Origin: Pelomyxa schiedti
Taxonomy: Eukaryota > Evosea > Pelobiontida > Pelomyxidae
Assembly (NCBI GenBank): GCA_020536535.1
Contig: JAHLWZ010000486.1
Span: 1,080 to 50,655 of the forward strand
Reading direction: 5' to 3'
Length of the DNA stretch: 49,576 nucleotides
Shown: in pieces, positions 35,417 to 47,342 of the stretch
How positions within the stretch are numbered: the first letter of the stretch is position 1
Layout of the letters: the number at the start of each line of letters is the position of its first letter
Notes under the pieces: model-generated
Database searches by the model: none
Seen by the model: the letters and a program-made list of their open reading frames with translations, nothing else
What the model was told of the DNA's origin: nothing
Made by a program: the position numbers and the translations under genes

Positions 35417-38400
35417 TTACCAACTGTGAAGAGGGTATGCAGGGAAAAGAACATACGGAGACACAAGGCAAAAGCAGGCTTCCTTCAAATTTGGGAAGAA
35501 ATGGTTTCCGAACCTCTGTGGTGTTTGGGTATGTTTGATATGATGAAAGATGCAACAACGCACCAACAAGAACTTGCGGCATAACTGAGCCATTGTGGTT
35601 CCATTTGTTACCTCAATAAATCCAAGTTCAGCTCGTACCGTAGGTCTTGCCGTACCTTCACTCAGTTCACAAACAGGAACGTCTGTGAAATAAACAAAGG
35701 GTTAACTTCTGACCAGAAAATCTGACATACGAAGTGGAATTTCTGGGGCTGGTGGGATCATCGGGTTTGTCATGAACCACGTAAGTGCAGGAGGAGGAAC
35801 TCCAGGCTCGCGGATCGGATTACAGAACAACTCTGTATTTATTGTGAATATACTCAGGGGGCCCATTAATTGGAAGAAGAACCTGATTAAAGTGAGTTTA
35901 TATACAGGGATTTAGAGGGGAAAATACTGTTGTGGCGGGCTCTCCACAGAGTTAAATGCATTTAGGCTGACAAACACCCGGACTCGGTGGTCGAGATTAG
36001 CAAACAGCGAACATTTATCCTCAGGATTTCTTTTCTTTGTTGTGCACCACCACACAGGTACCATTTGCCCCGAGAGTTTGGCCCACGAAATGACGTCGAC
36101 TGGGTTTTTGCCTGTAACGAAGTAAAGTGTTGAGGGACTATTTGCTGCTGCCGGGTCGTTGATTTCCCTGTATCCAGGATTACTACTTGAGCACTTCGGA
36201 GATACTTACGCAAAATCTGTACAAGCGCATGGTTCAAGTTGACAATCTCCTACTGGGGATTTGAGAATGGAGGGTAGTTCTGACTTTACTAAAGCAAGTT
36301 CAACTGCCAGAACCTTGCAGAGAATTCTTTTTGGGGTTCTCCAAAAACACCTAAGTACATGTAAGGGGTAAGGTCACAGGTTTTACTGGTACCTGGCAGC
36401 CTGTTTGAAAGCAACAACGTTCCATGTGATCCAGTCTTGGGGTAGAGACCGGTGTACAACTATTTCCTGGGCACTATGTAGCTCCCATGCAATACCATAA
36501 TTGGGTGGAAGTATTTGGGAAGAACATTCACCATCTGGTAAAACCGTTGTGGATGACGTCGAGGTAGCAACAGGAACCCTAGAGAACCGCAGAAGGCCAG
36601 CCAGTGCAAAGATATCCCAATAATCCGGGAGTGGAAGGGCAAGCACTCTGCAGAACTGCGTGTACTGTGCTATGTTTTCAGGATGGATGGCTGATTCTTT
36701 GCAGTGAATAGCTCCAAATGATTCAGGTAAGAGAGAGAACAGTGCAATTTGTTGGGCTGCAGTATTGAAGGAAGGTAATTCCGACTGGCGAAGCTTACTG
36801 GATTCATGTGCAAGCCATCCTTGGAGTTTTTTGTGTATTTTATTTGTTTGTGCTGTACAAATTGTCTGCAGCAACTCGAATATTTTACTAGAAGAGCCTC
36901 GGGTAGCAGGATCAGAGGCGAATTTCGCGATAAGGCAGACAGGGCCTTTCAGAAAGTCAAGGCACCAGCTTTGTGATTCTCTGACCTCATTGGAAGTGCA
37001 GTTGGCAGGAAATAACCCTTGTACGACTTTGGTGATCTCTCCTTCAGTGGCATAACACAATAGATCATGATGCATTGTTAGTCTTTGTGTACCGAGGTGA
37101 CTGGGAAGTTGGGAATAAAGGAGGTCAGCAACTGCACCCATAAGGGGGGCCGTGGTGGAAAAGACAAATTTCACAGGTACTTTGCCATATTTTTCTTGTT
37201 GCCTTGCACACAATTCCTCCAGGGTAAGGTAAAAAACTGGGAAGATGAAGCTTGAAAAGAGTTCTTGAGTGCACAACAAATGTGAGGAATCTTCTTTGAA
37301 AAGTTGTCGAGCACAATGCAGGATGGCAGGGGTCCAGAGTACTTCCCCGTGTACAAAGTGCACAACCATGGAGGAGTTTGTTGAGTGGAGGTGCTCCACA
37401 AGAGACTGAAATGGCTCTGAGGAAATCTTTACTGTGTTACCACGTTCTAGTAACAGCTTGGAAAAAAGGGTATCACAGGGTTTGCTAATAAGTCCACGCA
37501 GCACGTTCTGTAGATCAGAAACAGTCAGTTTCTGACCCATCAAATCCTTGCAGAGGGAGGTAAGGCAGAAGGGCTCTTTGTCAATGTGTACTTGGGAGTA
37601 GAAACACCCCCACAGAGCATCGCTACAGGTATACTGTACGATTTTTGTCTGCACGTGTTAATATAGGGAAAGGAAATCATAGATGAAAAACCTTACTTGA
37701 TCCAGAAATATCAGATACAACAACACACCCAGTGGAGTCATGCATCAAACCCATAAGAAACTCATCCAAAGCAGCACCACGAAATTGGGCTCGGTTCTCA
37801 GACCTCCAAAACTCGATACTGGCACTAGTAGGGTATAGCCTCTCTGAAGCTGGCGGTGTAGGCAGTAACCCACCGCCCAACTCGGGTGACAGGGATGGGG
37901 GCATTGCATCTGAGAGAGAGCTCGGATCTTCATTTCCCAAGAAGTGTACACAGATTCAACATGAAATAGCAAACCAAAAAAGAAGAAAGAAAAAAGGACT
38001 CAGGGAGAGGGAAAAAAAAAAAATTCAGAATCAGAAGCACACCGCAATCATACTCCAATTCATCAGACTGTGCACGGCTACGGTAGGGGCTATCGATCCT
38101 CCTCCTCTTATTAGTAGCTCCCGGGTGTCCCATCGTCCCATTATGACCTCTATTCTGAAAATGGCGCGCCACCCTGCGATCCCTGATTCCCATGCGGCGG
38201 TGGTAGTAGTTCGAGTCAATGTCCCGATCGCCCCCCTCTTCTTCCGTAGTCTCCCCCTCCTCCTCCTCCTCATCCTCCTCGCCACCGCTGCGATCATCAC
38301 CCACAGCCACCTTCTCCCCCGAGCTCATTCGCAGCATCTCGCCCCTTCTCCCTCTGATCTGCTCTCTGTCCCCTCCTCCTCCTCCTCCTCCTCCTCCTCC

Positions 38401-39315
38401 GCCGCTGCACCCACTCAGAACCTCGCTCAGCTGCGCCGCTGTGAATGCCCCGCTCAGTTCACCACTTCCCCAGCCCCCTGTGCTATGGTGACCCATAAGC
38501 CCCTTCTGCATCCCCGTCCCGTCGAAATACGGGCTCGCCAGGCCAGGCCTTCCCCGCCTGTGCTTGCCCGTGTCGTTGATGTAGTTGATGTCCGCGAGGA
38601 TCTCCTCCCCGTCGCCGTCGTCGTCGTCGTCGTCGAGACCGCGGCGGCGCGGGGGGCCGCGACGCTGGGGCTGCGGCTGCGGCTGGTGAGGCGGCCGCGG
38701 CATGCCCTCGCCGACCACGGGCGCCCGCGCGCGTGCTGGCTGCTGCTGCGGCGGGGGCGACAGCGGCGGGGGGAGCACCGGCGAGGGGCCGTGCACGCCC
38801 ATCGAGCTGAGCGCCGCCGCCGCCGTAGCCACGGAGGACGAGCACGAGGACTGGGACTGCGGCGAAGACTGCGAGGAGGACGACGGCGACGGCGAAGGCG
38901 AGCCGGGCGGCGAGGGGGGCGTGATTGGGGCGCGGGCCAGGGGCGGCGGCAGGGCGGGCACCACCACGGAGACGGAGCGCGGGCCGCCGCCAGGAACACG
39001 GCGCAGCGGCACCACTATGGTCTGGCGCGACGCTGCGGCCGCCTCCTCGTGCTCCTCGTTGGCACCACGCTGGTGGCGGGGGGGCGCGGGAGGCGGCGGC
39101 GGCGGCGGCGGCGGGGGTGCGGGTGCGCTGTGCTGTGGCTCCTCGCAGTGCTCCGCGACGGCAGTGGGGGGGGGAGGGTGTGGGGCGTTGGCAAGTGGCG
39201 CGTCGCCGAGGCTGCTGTGGTCTTGCGTTGTTGCTGTGGTTGTGGATGTGACTACTAGTACAGTGTCGGTGTTGGTGCTGGTCATGGCGCCTGGCGCTTG
39301 TTGGTGCGGCTCCAT
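35417..39315 (-). CDS. Large unrecognised protein with disordered N-terminus
   Basis: Starts at the ATG at 39315 (MEPHQQAPGAMTSTN). Exon 1 (39315-38043) is GC-rich and encodes Pro, Ser, Gly, Asp/Glu and Arg runs, including a poly-Pro and a poly-Gly tract: clearly disordered. A 133-nt intron (38042-37910) joins in phase to MPPSLSPELGGGLLPTPPAS and FWRSENRAQFRGAALDEFLM. A large folded exon of about 420 codons follows (37650-36400; motifs such as SMVVHFVHGEVLWTPAILHC and VKFVFSTTAPLMGAVADLLY). Smaller exons then include NSPSTLYFVTGKNPVDVISW and MVPVWWCTTKKRNPEDKCSL. The product is about 1,050-1,100 aa. There is no signal peptide or membrane helix, and no ATP-binding or catalytic motif that I recognise. 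The last exon's phase is ambiguous (stop at 35417 or 35361). Confidence 0.7.
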
Positions 39316-40447
39316 TGTCACTAGATAAGAGATTTGATTGTAGATGTCTGGACTAGATTGGGGCTCTCTGCCGAGGTTCCTCCTTGTGTACGGCGGTAAT
39401 CAAGAACAGAGCGAAGTACAGAATACCCAAACCAATCCAATCCCTTCCAGAAGCATAAGATTGAAACAAGGGAAAGAAGACGGTTTTGTTTCATCAAAAA
39501 ATTTAAGGTGGGAACTTCCCCCCCTCGGCAGGCACCCTGCATGTGGCAATTTCCCTCGTGGCATGTGCGCCCATTGGCAATGCACCCACACTGGCTGTCG
39601 GGCACGACTACATAGAGACGCGGGGTGCTGCCAGGAAGGCACCAGGAGCCAGTGTGGGTGCATTGCCAATGGGCGCACATGCCACGAGGGCAGCTGCCAC
39701 ATGAGGTACGCGGGTGGTACCCAGCGCCGCCGGTTCTGGTGGTTGCTCTTGTGTGTAGTAGTGCTGTGTAGTAGTACTGCTGCGGATGTTGTGTGTGGAA
39801 CACTGAGATATGAGTGCGGGGACGGTGGGAATTGCTCTGTGAGTACGTTTTTGAAAACACTTGGATGTATCGGATCATACTGGTGATGTAATCATTGCTG
39901 CGGGAACAATAACAGCACTACCAAAACTTAAGTTAAACAGCACATAGTTCCTCCTCCTGTGATATGTATTTTTTTTCCGTATCCGAAATAGCCTCACCAA
40001 AAACAAACAAAGCCAGTCCAAACATTCAGATTACGCACTGCGATAACATCAACATGCACTCCAACACTCAATAAAGGTAGCCTTCATTTTTCGCCATTAT
40101 AATCTACTGACATATGTGTGGGATATTGTAAAGAGGTTACTACTCCTCCTCATAGACGGACTTCCGACTTCAGCAAATCCGGCGATATGGAGCTCTTTTG
40201 GGAGAGGTTGGGTAGTGTGGTGCTAGGAGCTTGAGTCCCGCCACATTTTGCACCCCCATTTTGCGCACCCATGGAGCTCTGATAATCTGGTGAACCCACC
40301 ACCAGGACCACACAGGGAGCCCCGTGGGTGGTATCAGGACCGGGATGGCCGGCCAGCCTCAGGCAATGGCACTAAGATCAAATATTCATTTTAGGCTTTT
40401 TTTGATCCTTGAGGCGACCAACGGGTGCTGTGTAGTTTCATACCTCG
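39316..40447. other. Divergent intergenic region with a long hairpin
   Basis: About 1.1 kb between the starts of the large unknown gene (minus) and the MPI gene (plus). It should hold both promoters. The only structured sequence seen is the inverted repeat at 39540-39703. Frames across that repeat read the same peptide on both strands and are not taken as genes. Confidence 0.55.
39540..39703. repeat. Long perfect inverted repeat (hairpin)
   Basis: Two 43-nt arms, 39554-39596 and 39647-39689, are exact reverse complements. They flank a 50-nt loop that contains a smaller GGTGCTGCC / GGCACC pairing. The stem extends outward through a short mismatch to a 9-bp outer arm (39540-39548 with 39695-39703). 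The element is GC-rich compared with its flanks. Confidence 0.95.
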
Positions 40448-42289
40448 ATGTCGTCCACAACGACGTGCGGGAGTGTCGAAGTCTACGAGCTGCGGGGAGC
40501 CGTGAAGGCCTACGACTGGGGCACCCGCGGGGCGGCCTCCATCGTGGCGCTGCTCTCTCGCCCCACCGCGTCCACCAGCAGCAACAGCGCCCACTGCGCA
40601 GCAGCAGAGGAGGTGGAGGAGGCCCGGCGACCCTACGCGGAGCTGTGGGTTGGGTCGCACCCGTCGGGCCGGGCCACGGTAACGGGGCGGTGGCCGCGGG
40701 GCGGGGGGGCACCACCCCTGCGGGGGCTGGGGGTGCTTGTGCCGGCGTGCGGGGGGGGACTGGGAGGGGGCGGGGCAGGGGGCGCGGGAGGGGGGCTGTG
40801 TCGCCCTGGGGCGGCGACGGAGCAGGCATGCGCGGGGCCGTTTGATGTTCCGATGCCGTTTCTGCTGAAAGTATTGTCGGTGGCCAAGCCCTTGTCCATA
40901 CAGGTACTGTTATATCTTCTTGTGTTGTTATAATTCTTATTGGGTGATGGGGATAGGCTCACCCAGATAAAGTTCTTGCAGCCAAGTTACATACCTTGAA
41001 CCCTAGAGCCTATCCTGATGATAACCACAAACCAGAAATGGTATTTGTTATGCTTTATTCCCAGACATATGCATTTCATCCAAACTGATGCGTGGCTACC
41101 AAGGCAATTGCACTGACAGAGTTTTTCTTGCTTTGTGGGTTCCGTCCAGTTCAACAACTGCTTGACATGACTCGAATGTTTCCCGAATTTGCATCTGGTA
41201 TTTCCGAATCCGGAATGTCTGCCTTAAATAATGTAGTGTTCTTCTTTATTTATGTTGGCTTACCATTTGCAGGCCACAACAAGCAATGACACATCAAAAA
41301 GCTCCGAGGCAATCAGAATCGCCTTTATGACTGTGGCTCATGCAGCACCCCAGGTTATTTCAAACCTTGTAACTCATTTGAATGAGAGATTGCATTCTGT
41401 CCCCCAACGCAATATGTGAGTGGTTTAGTTCCCAAATCTTTTTGTTTCTTTTCTTATGAGGTAGTCTAGAGGAACTAGTTTATTCCTTGACTGTTGATCA
41501 TCCTGGAGATGTAGGCGTATTATGTTCACTGTTCCTGAACCACTTGACTTTGCAGCCTGGACAAGCTGTATTCATTGTATGTATTGTCCCTGCTGTTACT
41601 TTAAATGAGGGCTAAATTAAAAACAAGGGTCCAAATATACCACATGCTTACCTTAGTGGGGAATGCATTGAATGCATGGCATGCTCTGACAACGTTGTGA
41701 GGGCCGGCTTGACAAATAAATTCGTGGTTTGTTCCACGCAAAATGCCATCCACCTCATTAATCATCCCAGGACATCGACGTTCTCTGCAACATGTTTGAC
41801 TACATTCCGAAGACAGAGTGGGTCCTCAGCGCCTCATCATCGTCCAATAACGAGGTGGTCTATCAGCCACCACCGTCATTCCCGGAGTTCCGCGTCACCA
41901 CCATTCGGGTTCCTCCCGGCAACACTCACACCACGCAGATAGTGAACCACACAGTAATCCTCATATACAACAAGGAGCCCGGAATACTCGGCACAATCGC
42001 CCTAGAATACGAAAGTGACACCACCGCAACAGGATCCCCGGTCCACAGTATCAGGACGTGTGTAACACCATCGATACAGAACAAATGGAGTGTATCCTCC
42101 GGCTCTGCAATGTACTTCTCCGTCGAAGATGAGTCCAACAACCTCCCTCATACCACCATTCCCCCGGTTCTCCGCATCACAAATGATAACAACAACAATT
42201 CCGGCCACACACTTGAATGTGTTCTGGTTCAGCCCAACAATTCATCACCAACTACACTAACAGCAACACTTCCACACTCCAAACTATGA
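40448..42289 (+). CDS. MPI: Mannose-6-phosphate isomerase (type I PMI)
   Basis: Interconverts fructose-6-phosphate and mannose-6-phosphate, feeding GDP-mannose and glycan synthesis in the cytosol. First exons: 40448-40903, 40957-41040, 41104-41232, then from 41273 through several short exons to the stop at 42289. The N-terminus has [18 protein letters not shown] and [12 protein letters not shown]. The zinc-site block [15 protein letters not shown] joins [12 protein letters not shown] across a 53-nt intron, followed by DDNHKPEM with its metal-binding His and Glu. [12 protein letters not shown] and the [20 protein letters not shown] block that lines the active site follow. A Gly-rich insertion of about 60 residues (from about 40690 to 40840) lies between the SHPSG and FLLKVL blocks and is unusual. 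The catalytic residues I can check are intact. Confidence 0.95.
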
Positions 42290-42418
42290 GATGAGATTGG
42301 TTGAATTGCCCCAAGTGCTCAAAACAAGCAGTACTTTCGTTTCTGAGTACTTTTTGACCCATCATAAACAAGTTGGGATAAATAATAACAATATAAGAAG
42401 GGGTTGAGTATCACACAC

Positions 42419-42954
42419 ATGAGGGTGCAGGTTGAGTTTGGCGGGGGCCTCGAGATAGTCTCGGGAATGTGAGTTAGTGTATGTTGTTGTCGTGTGCGTG
42501 TGAGGGTGGGGGGTGGTCATTTACTAATGTTGCTGCTACTACTACTACTAGTAAACAGGACAGCGTTGATGTTGGGGATGGAGTGACCAACGTAGGGGGG
42601 CTGATAACGTGGCTTGTGGCCAATAGGTTGTCCCACTGTGTCAACCAGCTCATCCTCAACAACTCCCTGTACGTAGACCCCCTTCCCTTATGATATGGTC
42701 AATGACATGGCACACTAACACTGAAGCGGCCGAAACCCCGGCGCGCTTTGTGGTTGCATCGCCGTAGAATATATTGTTATTATTATTATTAGTGTATGTC
42801 ATATTATGTTCTACCAACTCATTCCACTTACAGGAGACCAGGGATTATTGTAGTTATCAACGATGACTATGAATGGGGTTTGTACGGGAAGGAAGCATGC
42901 CCGCTATCAGACGGGGACTCTGTTGCATTCATCACCACCCTACACGGTGGCTAG
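42419..42954 (+). CDS. URM1: Ubiquitin-related modifier 1 (URM1)
   Basis: Small ubiquitin-like sulfur carrier for 2-thiolation of tRNA wobble uridine and for protein urmylation. Three exons (42419-42468, 42552-42668, 42834-42954) give 95 aa, close to the family length of about 100. The start is MRVQVEFGGGLEIVSG. The middle part LITWLVANRLSHCVNQLILN corresponds to the helix. The last exon reads RPGIIVVINDDYEWGLYGKE and ends FITTLHGG. The terminal Gly-Gly needed for thiocarboxylation by an E1-like MOCS3/Uba4 enzyme is directly followed by the stop, so no processing is needed. Introns are 83 and 165 nt. It lies 130 bases after MPI on the same strand. Confidence 0.97.
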
Positions 42955-43139
42955 GCTTACCCACAAGCACAATATTCGCCCTATCACTCCACCATTGAAT
43001 AATACTAGTCACACAACACAGTCAGCACAAACTGCACTACACAGGCAGAAAACCATAAAGTAGATAAAACTTTGCATTAAAGTGTATTTTCTTAAAACCC
43101 TTTGTCGAGGTCTGGTTGACACAGATAAATACTGTTGGG

Positions 43140-46100
43140 TCAAAGACTATCATTGATGGAAGACAATGTACTAAGTACAGCAGTGATCCGCGCAAAATCG
43201 CCGTGCTCAGGACCGGTGTGCTTCAACATATCCTGTGCGCATAAATTGTCAGTAGTGAAACAAGGAATAATGATAAATACTCTGAAAAATGTTCTGTAGT
43301 CTTGGATTCTTTTGGTAGGAACGGCTAAATCCTCCAGCATGGAATTATAGGGTTTTGCTTTCTAGAGATAAAGCGTTAGGTGTGGTGAAGGGGTTAAGAG
43401 GTCAAGACAATACCAAAACTGCCACTACAGCGTCATTATTGGACTTAGAAAGACCGTCCAAGGCAACTCTCTGTTCCCGGTGATGTTTTAAGTAGGCACT
43501 ATGCTGCACAAAGACCGGAGACTGCGGCTTAAATAAATCAGACAAAGTGTTATGAGATGCCCACTCTGACTGCCTGGTGCACAGTGCGATTACATGTCTG
43601 TTGGTTTGCGTTAGATAGAAAAAAGAGGCTAAGGTTGTTACTGTTCATGAGCGGACACCACATCGTTGAAGTTACTTACGACTTTTTTGATCTGTTCTCT
43701 CAGTGCCTTATTTGTGGATTTGCTTTTTTCGATATCTTGCAGTGGTTTTATACATGTCTGAAGTGATTAGGGACAGGAATTTGCCTTTTGTAGTACCTGT
43801 TGGATTTCTTGAAGTTTAACCCAATATTCACTTTCAGAGTTTGCAATCTGAACACACATCTCTTTCCGCTTAGGTTCGGAAGTTATCGAGGAGGCCGCAG
43901 GTGTGGTGACGAGAACTTTCCCAGCAGAAAACGCAGTCTGCAGACAAGTCTGCCAGAGTTGAGCATCTGATGGGAATTTGCATCTTCGTTTGATTAATTA
44001 ATTGACTATGAGGATGTCAAGCAAACCTGAATGAGCCTTGTGTAAGAAGCAATTGCACACCACCCTTCGGGTCAATTTTGAGTTCACTGGTTGACACTCC
44101 AGCCATACATAGAAATTTCATTTTGCGACCAACTTCTCCTTCAACCACAAGGAGCTCATCGTTAAAGAGCCAAAGATGTCCTTGCTTATCGTTAACAGAT
44201 ACAGGGCCCTGCTTGATAATAACCCGTAGCTCAGAACCACTGCCTAGCCCACCAGAATTAGTGTACTCGCTGATATGCTGTGGTAAGGATGTGAGAAAAT
44301 GTGCAGCCACAGGGAATTCAGTGATCGAGCTTTGAATTTTCAGGAGCTCGCAGCACTTGGTAATAAATTCATTGAGGTAGCTGACAAGGCCTTGAAACTG
44401 TTGCACATATGGACGGTCAACATGTGTTTGTGGAGTCTTGTGAAGTAACTTATCCACAACGATTTCATCTGTGAAATATGATAAGTAACAAGCTGTAGTT
44501 TACTGCGGGAATGTACAGTGCCTAAGGTGATCCTTTGGAGTGTTGAGCAAATTGACTAATGTCATAGCATTGAGGAAGTTCGTTCCTTCTAATTTCTAAA
44601 GGCAAATTGAAATGTAATCACTCACACAAAGAGGGAAAAGTACATTTATAAAGGTGCTGAACTTCCCAGATTTCTCCCTCCAATGAACTATCTCATACTC
44701 GATGTTATACCTCGCGTAATCTTTATATAACTGTTGCCACTCAACCTGCGCATGTAAGTACTTCCTAACTACCAATTGTGAGAGCCTACATTATCAACAT
44801 AAAGTTTGCACGGCGTCGAGTCGCTGGTCCAAGAGCCAAGACAGTCGGTCAGGGATTTTATTATCCTGGTACATGTTTTAGGGAAGGTAAGTACCGTACC
44901 TATCATAAGATTTACTTTTCTTGAAATTCAACAAGTCCAGCAATGGTATTTGCAAAGTGAACTTCAAATGTGTTCATGTCAATGTCATAAGGCTGATATC
45001 GCACAGGGCATAATACATTCTGAAAATAGTGTCAATTACGAGTGAAATTCTCTACACTAAGTTACTGAGTGCAGCTTTCCCAAGCTGATAGCTAAAACTT
45101 TCTCGGCTTCTAGCATCTGAACAACGCATAATCTCCTCATATCAGAACTTGATTGACTGTCTGCAGATGATGTTGTACTACTATTGGGAGTATCTTCAGT
45201 TGAGCTTATAGCCGGAGAATCCCATCTAGACTCTCCTGTCAGAACATTGAAGAAGTAGGAATTCCCTTCATCGTCTTTGTAAATGCCCCACCCTACCAGG
45301 GTGAGTGTAGTTCATGTGAAAATATATACCTAAAGGAAGACCAGGAGTTTGGGGAATTACTGCTGGTAGCTGATTAGCTACTGCTTGGGATGAATCTTGT
45401 GAGCACCGCAATTCTACGATAGGAGGTTTTTCTGGGGAAGAATTCTGTTGTGCAAGTGGCTGTTGTTGCATTTGTGACGATGTTGGCTGGGCTTGTGAGA
45501 CTGTCTGCTGTTGTTGTGGGAGTTGCTGCTGAGGTTGGGGTTGAGTCACTTGCACTGTTTGGGTTTGAATAGGTTGTGGCTGCATTGTTTGGGGTTGAGT
45601 CAGTTGTACTGGTTGGGTTTGAATAGGTTGTGATGGTTGGGGTTGAACAAGCTGAGGTTGAATTGGCTGGGGTTGGGCCTGTTGGGGGTGAAGCTGTGCC
45701 GTGGTCTGCTGTGGCTGAGAGGCCGGTTTTGGAATTTGTGGTAGTGGTTTACTTTGGGGTTGCGGGAGTGGCTTGTTATGTTGTGGATGAGTCTGTAGTT
45801 GCGGTTTCGTTTGAGGTTGAATAGTTTGCTGGGTCACAGCCGGAGCCGGATTTACATGCTGCACTTCAACAGGCACAATATGAGGTTCTACCACCACAGG
45901 TGACTCAACTACAAATGGTTGATGTTGTGTAGGCGGCGGTTGCGCGACAGGTACCACGGGTGGTGCCTGTGGTAATGTCCAGCTGGATTCATTTGAGATA
46001 CAATTCCAGTAGTATATTTTCCCGCTCGTAGGGTCGTTGTGAACAGACCAATCTTATGGGACGTCAATTGAGAGCTGCAGGGGGGAAAAAATGACTTGGA

Positions 46101-46534
46101 GGAAGAACGGGAAAGTCCCACGCTGATTCGCCATTCAGAGTGTTGAAATAATACTTCCGGTTGGAGTCATCAATGTATTCCCCCCATCCTGCAAACAAGT
46201 CAGTTTTTTTTTTTCGGTGTTTTAATTCTGATGTGTGGTGCATAGTGAAGTGAGGGTAAAAGCGAAAAAAGCAAGAGGTTTTGTTGACAACAACATAGCA
46301 TCATTCTAACTAATATTAAACCAAGGGGGGAGGGAGGGAACCTAGAGGCAACTGCCTGTTGTTGACACCGTTGCCCGTCGTCGTACCAGACGCAGACAAT
46401 GCGCCCATCTGCATCGGCATCGGCTGCTGCTGTTGCTGTGGTAGTCCCGGCGGCGTCATCGCCAACAGCTTGGACAGCGACAGGTTGTCGCCCCCGCCCC
46501 CGCCACCAGTACCAGTACCACTACTACTGCTCAT
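43140..46534 (-). CDS. WW / PH / DH protein, RhoGEF-like
   Basis: Likely activator of a Rho-family GTPase with several WW modules. The start at 46534 gives MSSSSGTGTGGGG and a Gln/Pro stretch. Three WW domains follow: GWGEYIDDSNRKYYFNTLNG (about 46190), DWSVHNDPTSGKIYYWNCIS (about 46050) and GWGIYKDDEGNSYFFNVLTG (about 45280). A Gln-Pro-rich linker of about 200 residues separates the second and third. A helical region follows (45.1-44.4 kb; EWQQLYKDYARYNIEYEIVH), then a PH-like segment (GHLWLFNDELLVV, about 44.2 kb). The C-terminal part (43.85-43.14 kb) resembles a DH domain: SESEYWVKLQEIQQVL, FVQHSAYLKHHREQRVALD, then EDLAVPTKRIQDYR and MLKHTGPEHGDFARI, ending at 43140. Several exons are short and not all junctions were checked. 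The PH-before-DH order is unusual, and the DH call is by motif pattern only. Confidence 0.72.
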
Positions 46535-46738
46535 GATGTGATGTTTGTTGTACCTTATCCCCTCCTCTCTCCTATCTGCCGCACTAGCACCAACTGCTGT
46601 TGTGAGTGTCGAATGGCGGGTCCTCTGTACGCTATCAAAAAAATGAAATCGGCACTTTTCGAATCGATCAGGAGAGATAACGGGCGTGGGGCTCGGCGCA
46701 ACCTGGAGTCGGATGTTGGCCTTCTCGTTCGACTGCCA

Positions 46739-47010
46739 TTAGGTAGAATGTGGCAGCCATGTTGGGGGTACTGGGGCACCTCCTATGCCTTCCTCATAGC
46801 ACCTGCCAAGCCAGTTCATTGCCTCAGTGTTTCCCTTGTTAGACCCTTCCTGGTACAGTGCCATGGCTATGCCTGGGTCCCTGTCCACCCCAGAACCTCT
46901 CTCATAGTACCTCCCCAGCCAGTACATTCCCACCACACTGCCAGCTTCAACAGCCCTCTAAAACATCAACACACCTTGTGCTCATCCACTGGCAGAATGC
47001 CCCCATCCTT
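46739..47010 (-). pseudogene. Sel1-like repeat fragment, probably degenerate
   Basis: Reads VVGMYWLGRYYERGSGVDRD, GIAMALYQEGSNKGNTEAMN and WLGRCYEEGIG, which are two typical Sel1-like (TPR-related) helical repeats. Upstream in the same gene direction YKDGGILPVDEHK would be the end of a preceding repeat, but it is separated from RAVEAG by a frame change plus a TAG stop (about 46950-46970). Splicing would need an intron of only 17 nt. The frame then runs past the repeat into non-repeat residues and stops at 46739. This looks like the decayed 3' end of a Sel1 gene, perhaps the one described at 47755-49555. Confidence 0.55.
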
Positions 47011-47037
47011 ATACAAAGACCCAAGCATGGTCATCAC

Positions 47038-47102
47038 AGGATTCATCCCGACCTTAAGCCAGATGGCACTGGGCCTGTATGCACACTCCAGAAAAAAGTG
47101 CC
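47038..47102. repeat. Direct repeat in degenerate Sel1 region, copy 1
   Basis: About 65 bases starting AGGATTCATCCCGACCTTAA and ending CCAGAAAAAAGTGCC. It matches 47343-47407 with a single mismatch seen. On the minus strand it encodes part of a Sel1-like frame (ECAYRPSAIWLKVGMNP). Confidence 0.9.
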
Positions 47103-47342
47103 CCTACATAGCCATTCACACTTTCTAACTAAAAAATGAAGGTGATGTTTTGTTGGTTTTGTTTTGTTCAAAGTGACAATTATCTTGAGCCGTTGAGCAC
47201 TTCCTCACTTGCAATGCAACACCACTGCACAGGCCTCAGTGTCACCTCCCCTCCCCAATGTGCCATTTGAACAGGGAAATCCCAAAAGGGAGAAACATCT
47301 CAAAATGCGTCACGGCGATGCCCACCGTGACACATTCTGAGC

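Noticed and set aside
37732-39328. Long plus-strand frames of 508 and 208 aa
   Set aside because: Their composition is the complement of the GC-rich minus-strand exon; the minus frame begins with ATG and splices in phase into clearly coding exons.
39344-39886. Overlapping frames on both strands with a Cys-rich peptide
   Set aside because: The same MCAHWQCTHTG-like peptide appears on both strands only because the DNA is a perfect palindrome.
45630-45824. Plus-strand frame of 64 aa rich in Val and Gly
   Set aside because: It is the antisense of the Gln-Pro linker of the WW/PH/DH gene.
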